From NCBI GenBank assembly GCA_025558075.1, contig JAHLKF010000003.1:558001-622000 (forward strand): a stretch of 64,000 bases of DNA. The letters run 5' to 3'. Shown piece after piece: positions 35,601-46,684 of the stretch. The DNA comes from Gaertneriomyces semiglobifer (Eukaryota; Chytridiomycota; Chytridiomycetes; Spizellomycetales; Spizellomycetaceae). Made by a program: the position numbers and the translations under genes. Numbering within the stretch: position 1 is the stretch's first letter; every line of letters starts with the position of its first letter. The notes beneath the pieces were generated by a model. It saw nothing but the letters and a program-made list of their open reading frames with translations, was not told the origin of the DNA and searched no databases.

Positions 35601-36482
35601 TAAAGAGGACATCCGTCACTAGCGCTACTTGCAATCCGAGCAATGGGATGAATCGGTACCGCCAGGCGACATATTATCAAAGGTAATCGACGCGCAGGCA
35701 AGGAGTTCACCTGCTGAAAAAGGCGGACAAGTGCGGTCACTGACCGAGTCGGGTCGCAACATTCCAATGCAAGAACTAGTCATTCAGCAAATGAGTCAGT
35801 ATGCTATGCGCCATCTGAGTCGTAAAATTGCAGAGGATGAGGTTAAAGCAGCATTACACCAGCTGATGGACGGACTGGGGAATGTACTTGACACACGCGA
35901 CCCATTCCCAGGTTCCTACTGGTCAATCTTTGTAGCGTATGTGATTCTGGAGGGTGACGCAAGCACGACAAAGGAATTCGCACGTCAACAATGTCGGGCG
36001 GACCGTGGTGTGAGGAGTCGAAATGCAGGATTGTTGCAAGCGGCCGCGATGCTGGTGAAGGAGGAGCTACCAGCTATCGATGGTGCATTTCGAAATCAGA
36101 ATCTGTCCATGTGCCAGGTGAGACTACCTACCACAGAACTCAAGATTTTCCTATATTGATTTGAGTCATCCATCAGGCTCTTGCACATCATCTCGATTCA
36201 TTCTGGGTTAGGATGCTCCCATTACAACCAATAGGCACATTACTTGTGTTGACGCAGGTGTTTGGGGATGATTACTACGTTTACTTCATTTTGGCGATTC
36301 TCCGATATCTGCAACCTTCGATCCTTCAAGCTGCTCGCGATCAAGACTTGACGCACTATTTCTATGCCGTCGCCCAAGCAGATCTGCTAGACTTCAGTCC
36401 ATCCAAGGCGTATGGTTGGATGAGAGAACTGGAGGAACGGTGGCGGACGCTTGTCTTCGAGACATTCAACGTTAGCCTATAG
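32635..36482 (+). CDS. Broad-minded / TBC1D32 homologue (ciliary protein)
   Basis: Seven exons (32635-32802, 32862-32952, 33033-34360, 34419-34846, 34899-35559, 35623-36117, 36177-36482) give 1,158 residues, close to the vertebrate length. The N-terminus has RVDESFHKYAFVRKLHKRV, as in Bromi proteins. A central helical region includes ALPAHWIRFSEEITTAAVD and LIDPHANWFVKWCVSHFG, matching the Bromi pattern of aromatic and basic residues. The C-terminus resembles the end of a degenerate TBC domain (VYFILAILRYLQPSIL). In animals TBC1D32 acts with CDK20 in ciliary membrane and axoneme coordination. Assignment rests on pattern memory, not alignment. Confidence 0.72.
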
Positions 36483-36560
36483 ATATTGCATATACTACGA
36501 GATACTGTTACGCCAATGCATGATGCAGCACGCAGACAGACCTGCCGCCGCTGTTTTTAT

Positions 36561-38349
36561 TTACACCGGAATTTCGTTTGACCTATTATAACTGACCGGA
36601 AACTCCATATCTGGCGTGCAGTTCATTTGATCCTTCAATTTCAGCACACGACGCCTGACATCTCCGATCGCATGGCCCCGCGGCTTATCTGTGAGGTCCT
36701 TCAAACGAACCTCCAACAGCTGCACCTCAGACGCAATTTGACTAAGATGGCCTTCTTGTATACGAATCTCGCGGTCCAGCCTGAAAGCGGTGGTCTGGCA
36801 GTCTTGTAACCGAAGATGGTAAGCTGGATTTAGCTTGGACGTTTCAAGGTCGATGCATTCCATGACTGCTGACATGACTTCCTCTTCCGCTTCATGTTCC
36901 TCTTCTGCGAACTTGGCTTTCATGGCTTCTATCTGGCGCGAATGCGATGCCTGTGACATCTCCAGTGCTCTCCGAGTGTTCTGAATCTCACTGATGAGCT
37001 CTTCAGGTTGTTTCTTCTGATAGCGACCAACAAACATTATTCACGCGCCAAAAGAACAGCGTCTCATCGAAGACGTACTTGAAATGCAAGGAGAACGTTG
37101 AGTTCGTCGTCAGCCTCCTGGAGCGCCTTTTCCTTCGTTCGTATCGTCCCTTCCAGTTCTGTAAAATGTCAGCAACCACCATTCGAAATACTAAAAGGCG
37201 CCTCAAATTTGCCACTGACCATCAATGGCGCTTTGAGCTTCATCTCGTTCCTTGTTTTCCCGCCTCGCCAAGCGCCGCCTCTGTTTCCTTGCTTCCCGCC
37301 TTAAATCGGATATGTGCAGATTCAATTCTGCAATAGACGTGAGAGTTCCTGTCACATTCTGAGCCGTTTTAACTCGCACCCGCTGATGCTCGTGCTGTAA
37401 GCGCTTGTTGAGATCCTTCCTAGCACCCGGTACCACTTTCAGTCATACATTGATCCGGATGGAAGCATAACATGCTTTCTACCTACAGCGCTTGATACTT
37501 TTGGTACCAGAACTTAAGGCTCCTCATTGTGGCAATTATTTTTATTCTTAAATGTTCCAATTTCTGCCATTTCTGGCGCATTTCTTCGCTGGTCGATTGC
37601 GGTTGTTGCGGTACGTTTGTCTTTCTTGAAGAAGGCCGCACCTGAAATCCAGAAGTCCCTTTACCCACTACTAAAGGTGTGACTCCTTTGGTGAAACCGT
37701 TGCGTGGAAGATCCAATCGGACACTTCTTGGGCCACGGAGAAACGTGGCATAGTTATCTGACCGAAGTGCGGGATCCGCGCTTTCAGTAGTCAACAAAGA
37801 GAATTGCGATGATGAAAGGTTCATAGGCGCATGCTGTAACAATATTGAAGCCCGACGGTGGGCGTGTGGGTTATGTTTTGCGGAACGATGACGGGCAAAC
37901 GACGGGCGGCTACTGAATGTCACCAGGGATGGGAGCTCTGGTGGAACGGGGTTGCTAATGGATCTTCGGACAGTAGAGGCCCGACGTTCGGCGGCGTTGA
38001 TGGATGCTCTTAACGACCTAAGAAACTCCTGACGATCCAAATTCAATTCTCCAGCCGAAGAATCTGCCGACAAATTGGGAGCGGAGGGAGCAAGACTTCT
38101 CTCATCTGCGGATGGCGGGCCATCAGCGGTTGCAATGACTACGGTTTTTGCTGTCCGCGGTCGCACCTCTGCCTCCGCTGCTACCTCTTCCTCTTCGGCT
38201 TCCTCTTCAATGACGGCATTGTGTTTTCGAGGCCGAAGGTTGTACTTATAATCCTTTTTTAGGTCATCGTTGGGGCTCCCAATACTCCTTTGCCGCTTCT
38301 CTGTCGATGTGGACTGGTATAATGAAGTGGACTTGCCCAATGTTGACAT
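36561..38349 (-). CDS. Coiled-coil protein, possibly flagellar (unassigned)
   Basis: Four exons (38349-37487, 37419-37220, 37158-37079, 37016-36561) give 532 residues. The first 250 residues are disordered, with an acidic Glu/Ala run and Ser/Arg-rich stretches. From about residue 255 onward it is almost continuous coiled coil (KWQKLEHLRIKIIATMRSL, LKDLNKRLQHEHQRVRV, IQNTRRALEMSQASHSRQ). It ends in a conserved-looking tail containing NCTPDMEFPV. I do not recognise the family with confidence. The organisation and the neighbours (TBC1D32, Dpy-30, LRGUK) suggest an axonemal or basal-body component, which is inference only. It is head-to-head with the Dpy-30 gene, 178 bp apart. Confidence 0.6.
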
Positions 38350-38527
38350 GGTATGGCAGCTATGGGGGCGCCTTTTGCAGGAAACTCGCTCGCCGGTTCG
38401 CGTTGTGGCTTACACAACTCCGCAACGCGCTCGTCTCTGGTTTTCCAACGCACTTTTGTGACTTTCAACAGTCATGATCCCATCCTTCCTGCGTGCGGAC
38501 CAACGAAACCGCTAGAGTGCCGCTAAA

Positions 38528-39094
38528 ATGGACTCCAACTATCTGAAGCAAACTGTCGGACCTGTTCTCGCGAGCGGCCTCGCTTCCTTGATAACTCACG
38601 GGTACGATACTGCGTCTTCCGGGCCTCGAGGATTGGACGCCATTACCTACTTGGGCGAATACTTGCTTCACCATGACCGATCCATGCAGCAAATTGCCAA
38701 GGACTCCGAGTATCGATCGACCCTGCAAGCACTCAGAGATGCGGCTCTTGCAGCTGAGAAAGCGGATGCAGAAACTCGACGCCGATTTGAAAAGGAACTG
38801 AGCACGCGCACTGAGGCGATAAAAGAAGAAGCAAAGAAATCGTTGGAAATAGATGCAAAAGTACAGAACGATATGGCTGTCGCGGAAGCCGAACAAACAG
38901 CCGCAGTTCCATTGGATAATCCGGGGTCAGAGGCGCAGCCAGAAGCCACTGAGGAGAACGAGGGTGACGCACAAGCAACTTCTCGAAAGAAAGGTGAAGA
39001 AAGCGGCGGCGGAATTGCTCCACCCTCCGAAATTGCAGCTACTGCCATTGCGGAGGAAGGAGAAGACGAGGAAGGAGAAGATGAAGAAGAGTAG
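38528..39094 (+). CDS. Dpy-30-motif protein with acidic tail
   Basis: A single exon encodes 188 residues. The N-terminal 50 residues form a Dpy-30 dimerisation motif: YLKQTVGPVLASGLASLI, then GLDAITYLGEYLLHHD. A long charged helix follows, and the C-terminus is strongly acidic, ending in alternating EDEEGEDEEE. Dpy-30 motifs dock onto amphipathic helices. They occur in Set1/COMPASS Dpy-30 and in radial-spoke and adenylate-kinase proteins of flagella. The acidic tail and the flagellar neighbours favour a flagellar role over the short COMPASS subunit, but this is inference. An AATAAA signal lies at 39156-39161. Confidence 0.75.
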   Translation: MDSNYLKQTVGPVLASGLASLITHGYDTASSGPRGLDAITYLGEYLLHHDRSMQQIAKDSEYRSTLQALRDAALAAEKADAETRRRFEKELSTRTEAIKEEAKKSLEIDAKVQNDMAVAEAEQTAAVPLDNPGSEAQPEATEENEGDAQATSRKKGEESGGGIAPPSEIAATAIAEEGEDEEGEDEEE

Positions 39095-39218
39095 TAAGAT
39101 TGCGGGAACTGACTGGTACCGCCGCTTTCGATAAGAGCGTTAAATGTGTGACAAACAATAAATCAGTAGACGAACGATAGGCAGCAATTCACTGGGTAAT
39201 ATAATTGTGAATTAAGGG

Positions 39219-41512
39219 TTACTCCTCCCTTGACCAAACACGAAGGCAGTAAGCTTCCAGCTCTGTGTACGCATTCTCTCTGCCTTCCTCTCCGTCATTA
39301 CACACGATGGTACAATCCAAAAGCCCCGGATTTGCCGCAACATGCTTGACTTCCAACATGTACTTAGCGAGCCACCGATTGGTTGGGGTGTCGGGCACTG
39401 TTGCCGAATCAGGGCGTGACCCAGTGTGGTAGTGCTCGCTAGCATTTTCTAATATGGGATACGACCCACCATGCGTAAGGGCGGGCAACCCGCTCAAGAT
39501 GGGCATGGAGGAAACGTGCTCCAAGCGTTGCACTGGTGTGTCATTATCCGAAGTGGCACGTGGATGAGCTGCAAAGTGCTTGTCGAGCCGTGCTCGAAGA
39601 GTTTCTTCGTCAGGTGGAACAATATGAACATAAATCGCATTGAGTGCCACTCTCTTCAATGCAAGAACTCCCTGCAGAAGGAAGTGAGCAGATCGATGCT
39701 TCTCAAAGGCGTGCAGCCGACAATATTACCTCTATCTCAACTTCTATAACTCCAATTTTCCCATTACGCCAGTTCTCCAAGTCCTTCCAAGCGATGCCGT
39801 ACATTTCTCCAAACAGCGAGCAAACCTGAACAAAATCACCGCGGTCCAGCATCTGCTGCATTTCCTCACTGGTGACATAATTGTAAATCGTTTCTCCACG
39901 AGCTGGGCGGCGGGTTGTGTACGACTTGATGTGCTCAAAGAGCTCGGGATGTCGCTTGCAAAGCATTGCTGACAGTTTGCTGAGGAGGAGGGCGGTCATA
40001 TGAATAGGTTGAGCAGGTTTGCAAGTTGGTGACTGCCCACTTACCGCTTCCCTACGCCCTTACATCCAGTTAAAACTATAAAACCCCGTGCAACTTCCCG
40101 TATGGCAGGCGGGCGGTTCAAACTCCTGGTCATCACACCGGTATGTTGCACGCTGGCCACGACATCCATTGGTGGATCAAAAAGATTTACACTTTCGACT
40201 TTTTCTTCCACACTCACAGGCGTTCCATCCAAGATTGTTAAGTCGGGTAACATGAACAGTATTGCTAACCTATCCATGCGAGACTCCATGTTAAGGGTCT
40301 CCAACCGCATTAGCGTGGTTAGCCTTTTCATTCCATTGGGAGAATTGGAGTTGCAAAGTGGGTTGGAAGCAATATCGAGCACCGTCAATGAACGTAGGTT
40401 TTGTACACCGTCTAGGCTTTGAATATCGTTGTTGCTCACATAAAACTCTTCCAGCTCAGTTAACGATTCCAACCCCGACAAAGATGTTAAGCTATTGCGG
40501 CTCTTCAGTTTTCTCCGTCAGTAATGAGAAATTGATTAAATGCCATGTCTGCACTCGTACGCACCAAATCCAAAAACTTCAGGGGCAAGTCTCGCAACCC
40601 ATCTCCGATTCGTGAAATTCCGTTGCATCTCAAGCTTAGGTGAGTCAAATATTGGAGCTGCGTTAAGCCTTCTATTTCCCTAATCATGTTTCCTGTACGG
40701 GAGAGTCAATGATATTCACAACTTTGCCGAGCCATTGCGGCGTTCACCTACGATCTAAGCAAAGCTTCGCCAGAAATCTGTGCTCTTTCAAGTCGCCAAT
40801 TTTTTCAATCCTATTGTAACTAATATCGGCCTCATGTAATGCGTAGGGAGCAGGTGCAAACAGGAGTGGAGACGTCAAGGCATTGTGAGAAAGGTCTATT
40901 CGGGTGAGGTATCGCAAAGCCCCGAGCGGTGTGTCATCTTGCATGCAGGTGTAAGAGGAGATAGACAAAGTGTGGCTATTCTATCGATGCTCACCTGAAA
41001 TGCCATTGCCAGAAAGTTCGATATCTACTAAATATGGATAGTGTTTTATAAAAGCGATGTCGCCCAAGTTTTCATTCTGTGTATCACGAATGCGGTAAGA
41101 TGTCGGCGAACAGTTTCTTACAAATGCTCCATGAACATACTGGAAGTGAGAGTTTCAAGTAGGCATGTCTCAAGCTATCTGGGCATTTACCCAAGTCCTT
41201 TAAGCCCTTCCGTAAAAGAGGTAGAGGTAACGGATATTCTTTGGGCTTTGGCGGCTCCGGTGGTGGCTCTGGTATGGATTCAATAACTGGCTCTGGCTCC
41301 GGATCTTGCAGAGGCGTTGGTGGTTGTTGCTCGTTATTCTCTTCAATCTTCGGAGTCTGGGGTCGCGGGGTTGCGTCCTTCTCTTTCGCACTGGCGACGC
41401 TGGGTCGACCGACCCCAGCACTGCGTAGGCTTGTTCGCGAGGCGTTTTTACTGCTAGGTTGAGACTTACGAGCCGGCGTGGATGGAGTTTTCGTTCGTTT
41501 TGCGGTCGACAT
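39219..41512 (-). CDS. Leucine-rich repeat and guanylate-kinase-domain protein (LRGUK)
   Basis: Seven exons (41512-41141, 41076-40995, 40937-40752, 40692-40565, 40502-40045, 39979-39730, 39671-39219) give 642 residues. A Pro-rich leader precedes LRHAYLKLSLP, then SDS22-type leucine-rich repeats (YLTRIDLSHNALTSPL, YLTHLSLRCNGISRIG, LEEFYVSNNDIQSLDG) with a cap. The C-terminal domain is guanylate-kinase-like, with GCKGVGKR, KSYTTRRPARGE and GDFVQVCSLFGEMYGI. The P-loop has Arg where active kinases have Ser or Thr, so catalysis is doubtful. LRGUK is needed for sperm-tail and manchette formation in mammals. An in-frame ATG at 41563 would add 17 residues. Confidence 0.88.
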
Positions 41513-42414
41513 TATGAGTGCATGAAGGTTATCTTCGTACAAGACTTGTTTGCTTCGGTTCACCGGATTTAGCTCAAGTCATGTCCGCGGAGACGCGGGG
41601 TACGTAAGACCCCGACGCGAACTCCGACAACGTTGAATTCGATGTCAGCGTTGAATTGGTCTTGAGAGCAGCATCGCTAGGGTAGTGCCGTCCGAGTATC
41701 CAGAAGTGAGTGACCCTTCGTAATGCAGAAAGCCATTGAAGGTGCTTCAAGGTGCTTCGTCTTTACTTGAAAGTCCCCCCCTCACCTGGGAGTCGCTACT
41801 CGGCGCTGCAGCTCTAGAGGCATCCCAACCACAAGTCATACGTACTGTGCGAGCTGAAGTAGTTGAACTATGCATATAGCATATCCACGGGAGAGATTTT
41901 CAATTTAGAGATCTTCTAGCTGCTTACGCCGATGAACGATGTTCAACTTTGAACAGAGGCGTATTGAATCCCCTTGCTCTTGGCAACTCTCACAGGAGAG
42001 AAACGCCACGGTGGAAGTGATAAAGTTGAAAGTTCTAGCAGTGTCAAACAGTCAGCCTGCTTGACTGGTCGAACATGTTCCATCTGTCCACCCATCCCGG
42101 AAGCAGCGTGGAAGCCCTAACTTGGTGACCTTCGAATTGTCCTCTGCAATGAATGCGATAGACAATGGATTCGATATTGACTGACATATTGGCGTACTCT
42201 TTGGGATGCCTTTCTGCGTCTCAAGAAGTGCGAAGATGCCCAACACCGGCATGACTCGTCCCGAGAACTCCGCGGAGATGATTTGTTACAAAGTGTTATC
42301 GGTGACAAAACGAGGCCACGTTAAACGACGGCTGCGTTCGACATTCGACGAACGAAAGCAACTTGGTTGTTGATCTCCCAAGTCAGGATCTCAGCCGGGC
42401 TGCGATTGCCACCT
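41513..42414. other. Intergenic region with no supported gene
   Basis: Nine hundred bases lie between the divergent LRGUK and CCDC9-like starts. Short open frames at 42052-42308 are overlapping and unrelated to any family I know. No repeats beyond a small direct duplication (AAGGTGCTTC) near 41738-41757. Confidence 0.4.
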
Positions 42415-43347
42415 ATGGACGGCCAGACTCAGGTAGTGTAAGACTCTAAACTGCATTTGTGGCGTCTACGGTGCTCATTGGCATTTTCCGTCAAAAAGGA
42501 GTCCGGTCCAAGTGATGGGTTGAAGGATGCCGAGTCACCAGCAGTGCCCGACAACTCTGATACTGTTACTGTGTCGGAAGAGAAGCCTCAATCGCCACAG
42601 AACTCGCAGCAACCGGAACTAAAGTCCAAAGAACGCCGAGATCGTCGAGGTGGAAATGGAACTCCTGGAAAGACCGTAATGAAATCTTCCTCCACCGCGA
42701 AAGATGACGAAACTCCGGCAACCGCACCTGTTACAGGTGCGGAGAAGCCAGCAGCTCCGTCGTACCTCAATCGACAACGGCACCTCACCGGAGGTGCCGA
42801 TAAGACTCGTCTGAGTGGCGAGGAGCTCGAAAAGAAGATGGAAGCGATTCGGCTAAAGAACGCGGAGCTTTTAAGAAAGACGCAGGTGTTTAATCGTGCA
42901 AGCAGTGCTGACGAACCATGGTCGCGCCGTGCTTATAGTTGCTTGTAGGCTATAGCTGATGACGAGCGTAGATGGAAGGAAGCCGAGTTACAGCGTGCTG
43001 CCAAGGATGAGCAAACCCGACAACGGCGTATAGCAGAGACAAAGGCTGCTCGTGAAGCAGAAGCAAAGCGGCGTCAGTTAAATCAAAAGGCTCAGGAGGC
43101 GTTGAGGCGAGAACGAGAGGAAAATGCCATGCGGAAAGCTAAAGCCATGGCCAGTCGCGAATGGGATCAAGACAAAGGAAATAAAGGATCCGAGGCGCGG
43201 GCGGCCTCAGATAAGCCAGCGGGGCAACGCTCTGACCGCCGCACCACCCAGCCCAATTCTGCCCGCCGCGAGACCCATCCGTCCTCTGCAGGTGGGAAGG
43301 ATGGCTGGAAGCCAAAAGATGATGTGCTTTGGAGCGACTCCACGTAG
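42415..43347 (+). CDS. Charged coiled-coil protein, CCDC9-like
   Basis: Exons 42415-42432, 42499-42885 and 42949-43347 give 267 residues. The first exon is only MDGQTQ, joined in phase to ESGPSDGLK. The middle contains LSGEELEKKMEAIRLKNAEL and ADDERRWKEAELQRAAK. These recall the N-terminal CCDC9 domain, an RNA-associated factor linked to the exon-junction complex in animals. The rest is Arg/Glu/Lys-rich helix and a disordered tail ending DVLWSDST. The CCDC9 relation is a pattern impression. What is sure is a basic, low-complexity, helical protein. Confidence 0.5.
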
Positions 43348-43400
43348 CGAGTAGATTCACGCGGTCGCGAGAACAAGGGATATTCCGGTACCAACATATA

Positions 43401-44681
43401 TTACGTTCTGCATTGAAGTGTCACCATGAGCACCCGCGTCCGCTTGTCGAACTGTGCGCCTCCCTCGTTGATGTCGATTTCATGCTCGAATGTGATATCG
43501 AGATGATACTTCTCAGGAACGGTCATAATAAGTCGCTTCGCTTCGATGTCCAGGGTGGTGTCCTTCATGGATTTCTGGACCAACCGAATATATATTAGTG
43601 GAAGAATTCGTAAATACATTGAGCTGGCATACTCACAACGCCTGGCAATGGAATTCGAACCACGATGAACTCCGGTTGTCCTTCGCTTGGCTCAGTAAGA
43701 ATATGATATTCAGGTCGTGGTAATGCACGGCTCGTTTTTGCAGATGGTTGAGACGAAATAGCAGGTACAGCGACTTCAGATACTATTGGTCGAGGTGGTC
43801 GACGGATAAAATGAGTGGCTAACTGGCCTTTGCTCAGCATCTTGGGCATTGAGAACTCTGATATTATGAGCTTTCTTTAGTTTGCACATTCACTCAGCGT
43901 CCACATCAGGAACGTACCTCTACTCAATTCCAGCTTATGCTTTTCCTCTATCCATTCCAAAGCTAGTTCAATGAGAAACAGCTTGTAATCAGGATCTCGA
44001 AGCGCTTTGTTGAGTGGGTTGGTGTGGACGCATGCATCAAAGATCAAACATGCTTTCCCGGCTACGACAGTAGTATCAGCAATCTACAGCGCAGTGGGAC
44101 CTGACGCTGATTCTTCTGGTCCACCTACATTTATCCTGCCCAGGTCGTGGAGAACTTAAACTCAATGGGACTTTGTATGCCGTGTTATCTTCAGCGCTAA
44201 CAGCTCTGCGAATTTCATCATCTGTTGCTGGTGGAGGAGCGGGTATCTTGGGACTATGGCAAATATTAACGAAGACCTACTCTTGATCCATCAGCTGCCA
44301 GCAGAATGAATGAGAGTGTCGCCAACGACTTACCTTCAATCCTGGTAGCCAATCTTGGACCTTCACACGGTTATGCGTTTTTACCACAAATCCAGGCAAT
44401 GGGATAACTTCTGTTGTAGGGTCTGCATCCGCAGCAGCCTTTGTCGAAACCTCAGATATCTTGGTTTCGAACTCTGCCATCAACTTTTGCATTTCGATCT
44501 CGTCATCGGGAAGCAACTTCTCTAAAGCCTCCTGGGCGTCCCAGCTGGATGCCGGTGCCCGGGAGCTAGAACCGCTGATGCTTGCGAGCAGATCTTCGAT
44601 GGCCATGGCTGCGTTTTGCAATAACTTTTGAGAGGAGCGCGCGCTTCTGCCATAGTCTGTCTCAACTGAATTTGGAGCCAT
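43401..44681 (-). CDS. PIH1-domain protein (PIH1D2-like dynein/HSP90 assembly factor)
   Basis: Five exons (44681-44334, 44276-44129, 44061-43918, 43857-43637, 43574-43401) give 344 residues. The PIH1 domain runs from PGFVVKTHNRVK through VFVNICHSPKIPAP and GKACLIFDACVHTNP to LFLIELALEWIEEKH. The C-terminal part is a CS-like beta domain (YHILTEPSEGQPEFIVVRI to TLDIEAKRLIMTVP and a final VLMVTLQC strand). PIH proteins couple clients to HSP90 and R2TP-like complexes, and several pre-assemble axonemal dyneins. Architecture favours PIH1D2 over PIH1D1 or Kintoun, which have different lengths. The start codon is 82 bp from that of PIG-B. Confidence 0.85.
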
Positions 44682-44763
44682 GCAACGACGAACAGTGAGC
44701 TACCGAACCGAATCGGATTGTCGAGAAGAGGAAGAGAGGCTGAGCGGCTGAAGAACTCAAAAC
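44682..44763. promoter_or_regulatory. 82-bp divergent promoter of the PIH1 and PIG-B genes
   Basis: Only 82 bp separate the two start codons, so 5' leaders and core promoter must overlap. No TATA box is evident. Confidence 0.45.
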
Positions 44764-46499
44764 ATGCCCGTTGGGGAGCGCAGTAAAACAGCTAAGGTGG
44801 ACGAGGATGCTGCAGGAAGCACTGTGGACGACCGACCCGATCAGCCTACATCTGTACCTGACGAACTCGGTTCGCATTGGCTGATGTTCGGAGCTTTGCT
44901 GCTCTTTCGAATGCTGAATGCGTTGACTATCCGAACATACTATGATCCCGACGAGTTTTGGCAGTCATTGGAAGTTGCCCATCGCTATTCGTTCGGGTAC
45001 GGACACTTAACGTGGGAATGGAAAGAGAAGATCCGCGGATTCGCCCACCCGGCCATATTTGCCGTGGTGTTCAAAATCTTACGTTTGACTGGGTTGGACA
45101 CTGGGCAATATGTGGTCGTGATACCCCGGCTTGTTCAAACCCTGTTCGCGGCGCTTGCCGATCTGTATACCTACCGACTCGCCCGCAAACTACATGGCGC
45201 TTCGACGGCTGCATGGGTGTTATTTTGCTCAGTTGTGTCATGGTATCACTTCTTCTGCTCTGTCCGAACACTTTCTAATTCTTTGGAGACAACACTTACC
45301 GTCATGGCCCTCTACTATTGGCCTCGGATGCAGAAGGGGCAAAAGGGTTTGAGCACGAACAGTCGCCACGCTTACAGGAAGGCGCTGATTCTTGCGGCAA
45401 TGGGCTGCATTGTCCGGCCTACCAACGGCTTGATATGGCTGTTCTTAGGATTGCACCTGTTGAAGCAATGTAGCGGTTCTCGTTGGCAACTAACGGTTGA
45501 TACCCTGTTCGTGATGTAAGACAGATCAATTTGCTATTTGCCCGTTTGCACTCTGACTGACCCAGCATGCCTCCATGTAGGATTTGCGCGGTCGCTGCAT
45601 CTACGCTGATTGATGGAATATTTTACGAGGAGTTGACGTTTGTTCCGCTTAACTTTGTTCGTCACAATTTGCTCGACGGCATAGCCAGCTTTTATGGTAC
45701 CCACCCGTGGCATTGGTATCTTTCTCAAGGATACCCTGTCACCGCATTCACTTTTCTCATTCCGATCGTTTGGCACGCTTCTCTAAATCGCTTTGCTGAT
45801 TTGGACAAGGAGCTTTTGAGACTTATTGGATGGGTTTTGACAGTGTACAGTATGCTACCGCATAAGGAGTTCCGATTTATTTATCCTATTCTACCTCCAA
45901 CGTTGGTCTGTGCTGGGAAAGCGCTGGTTGATCTCAAGCGGCGAGCAGTCCGTGGTGGTCCCAAGCAGGAGAACTTATTCGCTATGCTCTGTTTGATGCT
46001 CGTGGTATCCAACGCAGCCATGGCGTATCTTTTCGGAAGGGTACATCAAAGGGGTGTAATGGACGCACTGGGATGGTTGCGGGAACGATCTCAAAAAACA
46101 GGCGCCCATGTGCAAGTAAAAGACATTGTGTTCATGATGCCCTGCCATTCTACCCCGTATTATAGTCACATACATGCACAAGTTCCCATGCGCTTTCTCA
46201 CTTGTGAGCCGCCGGTAAGGTGCGTCACTCGTTACGTGCTGTTCATCTCTGGTCAGCACTTGCTCAAACCATCTGCTAGGGGAACGCAAGCGACCTATGT
46301 TGACGAAGCCGATATGTTCTATCAAGATCCCCGTGGTTTTATCCGCAATCAATTTCATGATGATCCAAAGCTCGATTACAGGGCAAGCAATACCAACGTT
46401 TCTAACTCCATTCAATGGCCAAGTCACGTAGTCCTCTTTGAAGCGCTCTTGCCAGAGGTTCAGGATATCTTGGTTGAAAAACAATATTCCGAGGTATAG
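44764..46499 (+). CDS. GPI10: GPI mannosyltransferase 3 (PIG-B / Gpi10)
   Basis: Exons 44764-45515, 45581-46214 and 46257-46499 give 542 residues. Family landmarks are the lumenal catalytic motif YYDPDEFWQSLEVAHRY near residue 60, then HLTWEWKEKIRGFAHP. Later come CIVRPTNG, LTFVPLNFVRHN, FYGTHPWHWYLSQG and LPHKEFRFIYPI, with many hydrophobic membrane segments between. This GT22 enzyme adds the third mannose to the GPI anchor precursor in the endoplasmic reticulum. The C-terminal loop HLLKPSARG to YVDEADMFYQDP follows the second intron, whose acceptor at 46256 was chosen to keep frame. Length is normal. Confidence 0.95.
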
Positions 46500-46684
46500 T
46501 TCGTGAGGTTCAATGAAGACCGTTGACGAGTCTTTGCTGACTACTGACGCCTTAGTGCGCAAGATTTTTCAATTCTTACTTTCATGACGATTACCGACGC
46601 AAAGGCGATGTGGTAATTTATTGTCGTTGAATGCAGAATACTCTGCATACATGCATTTCATAATCAGATTGAAATGGCGATGGA

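Noticed and set aside
35620..35622. In-frame TAG between two same-frame halves of the TBC1D32 gene, suggesting a pseudogene or stop-codon readthrough.
   Set aside because: A 63-nt intron with GTAAGA donor, TACTAA-like branch site and CACTAG acceptor removes it and keeps frame.
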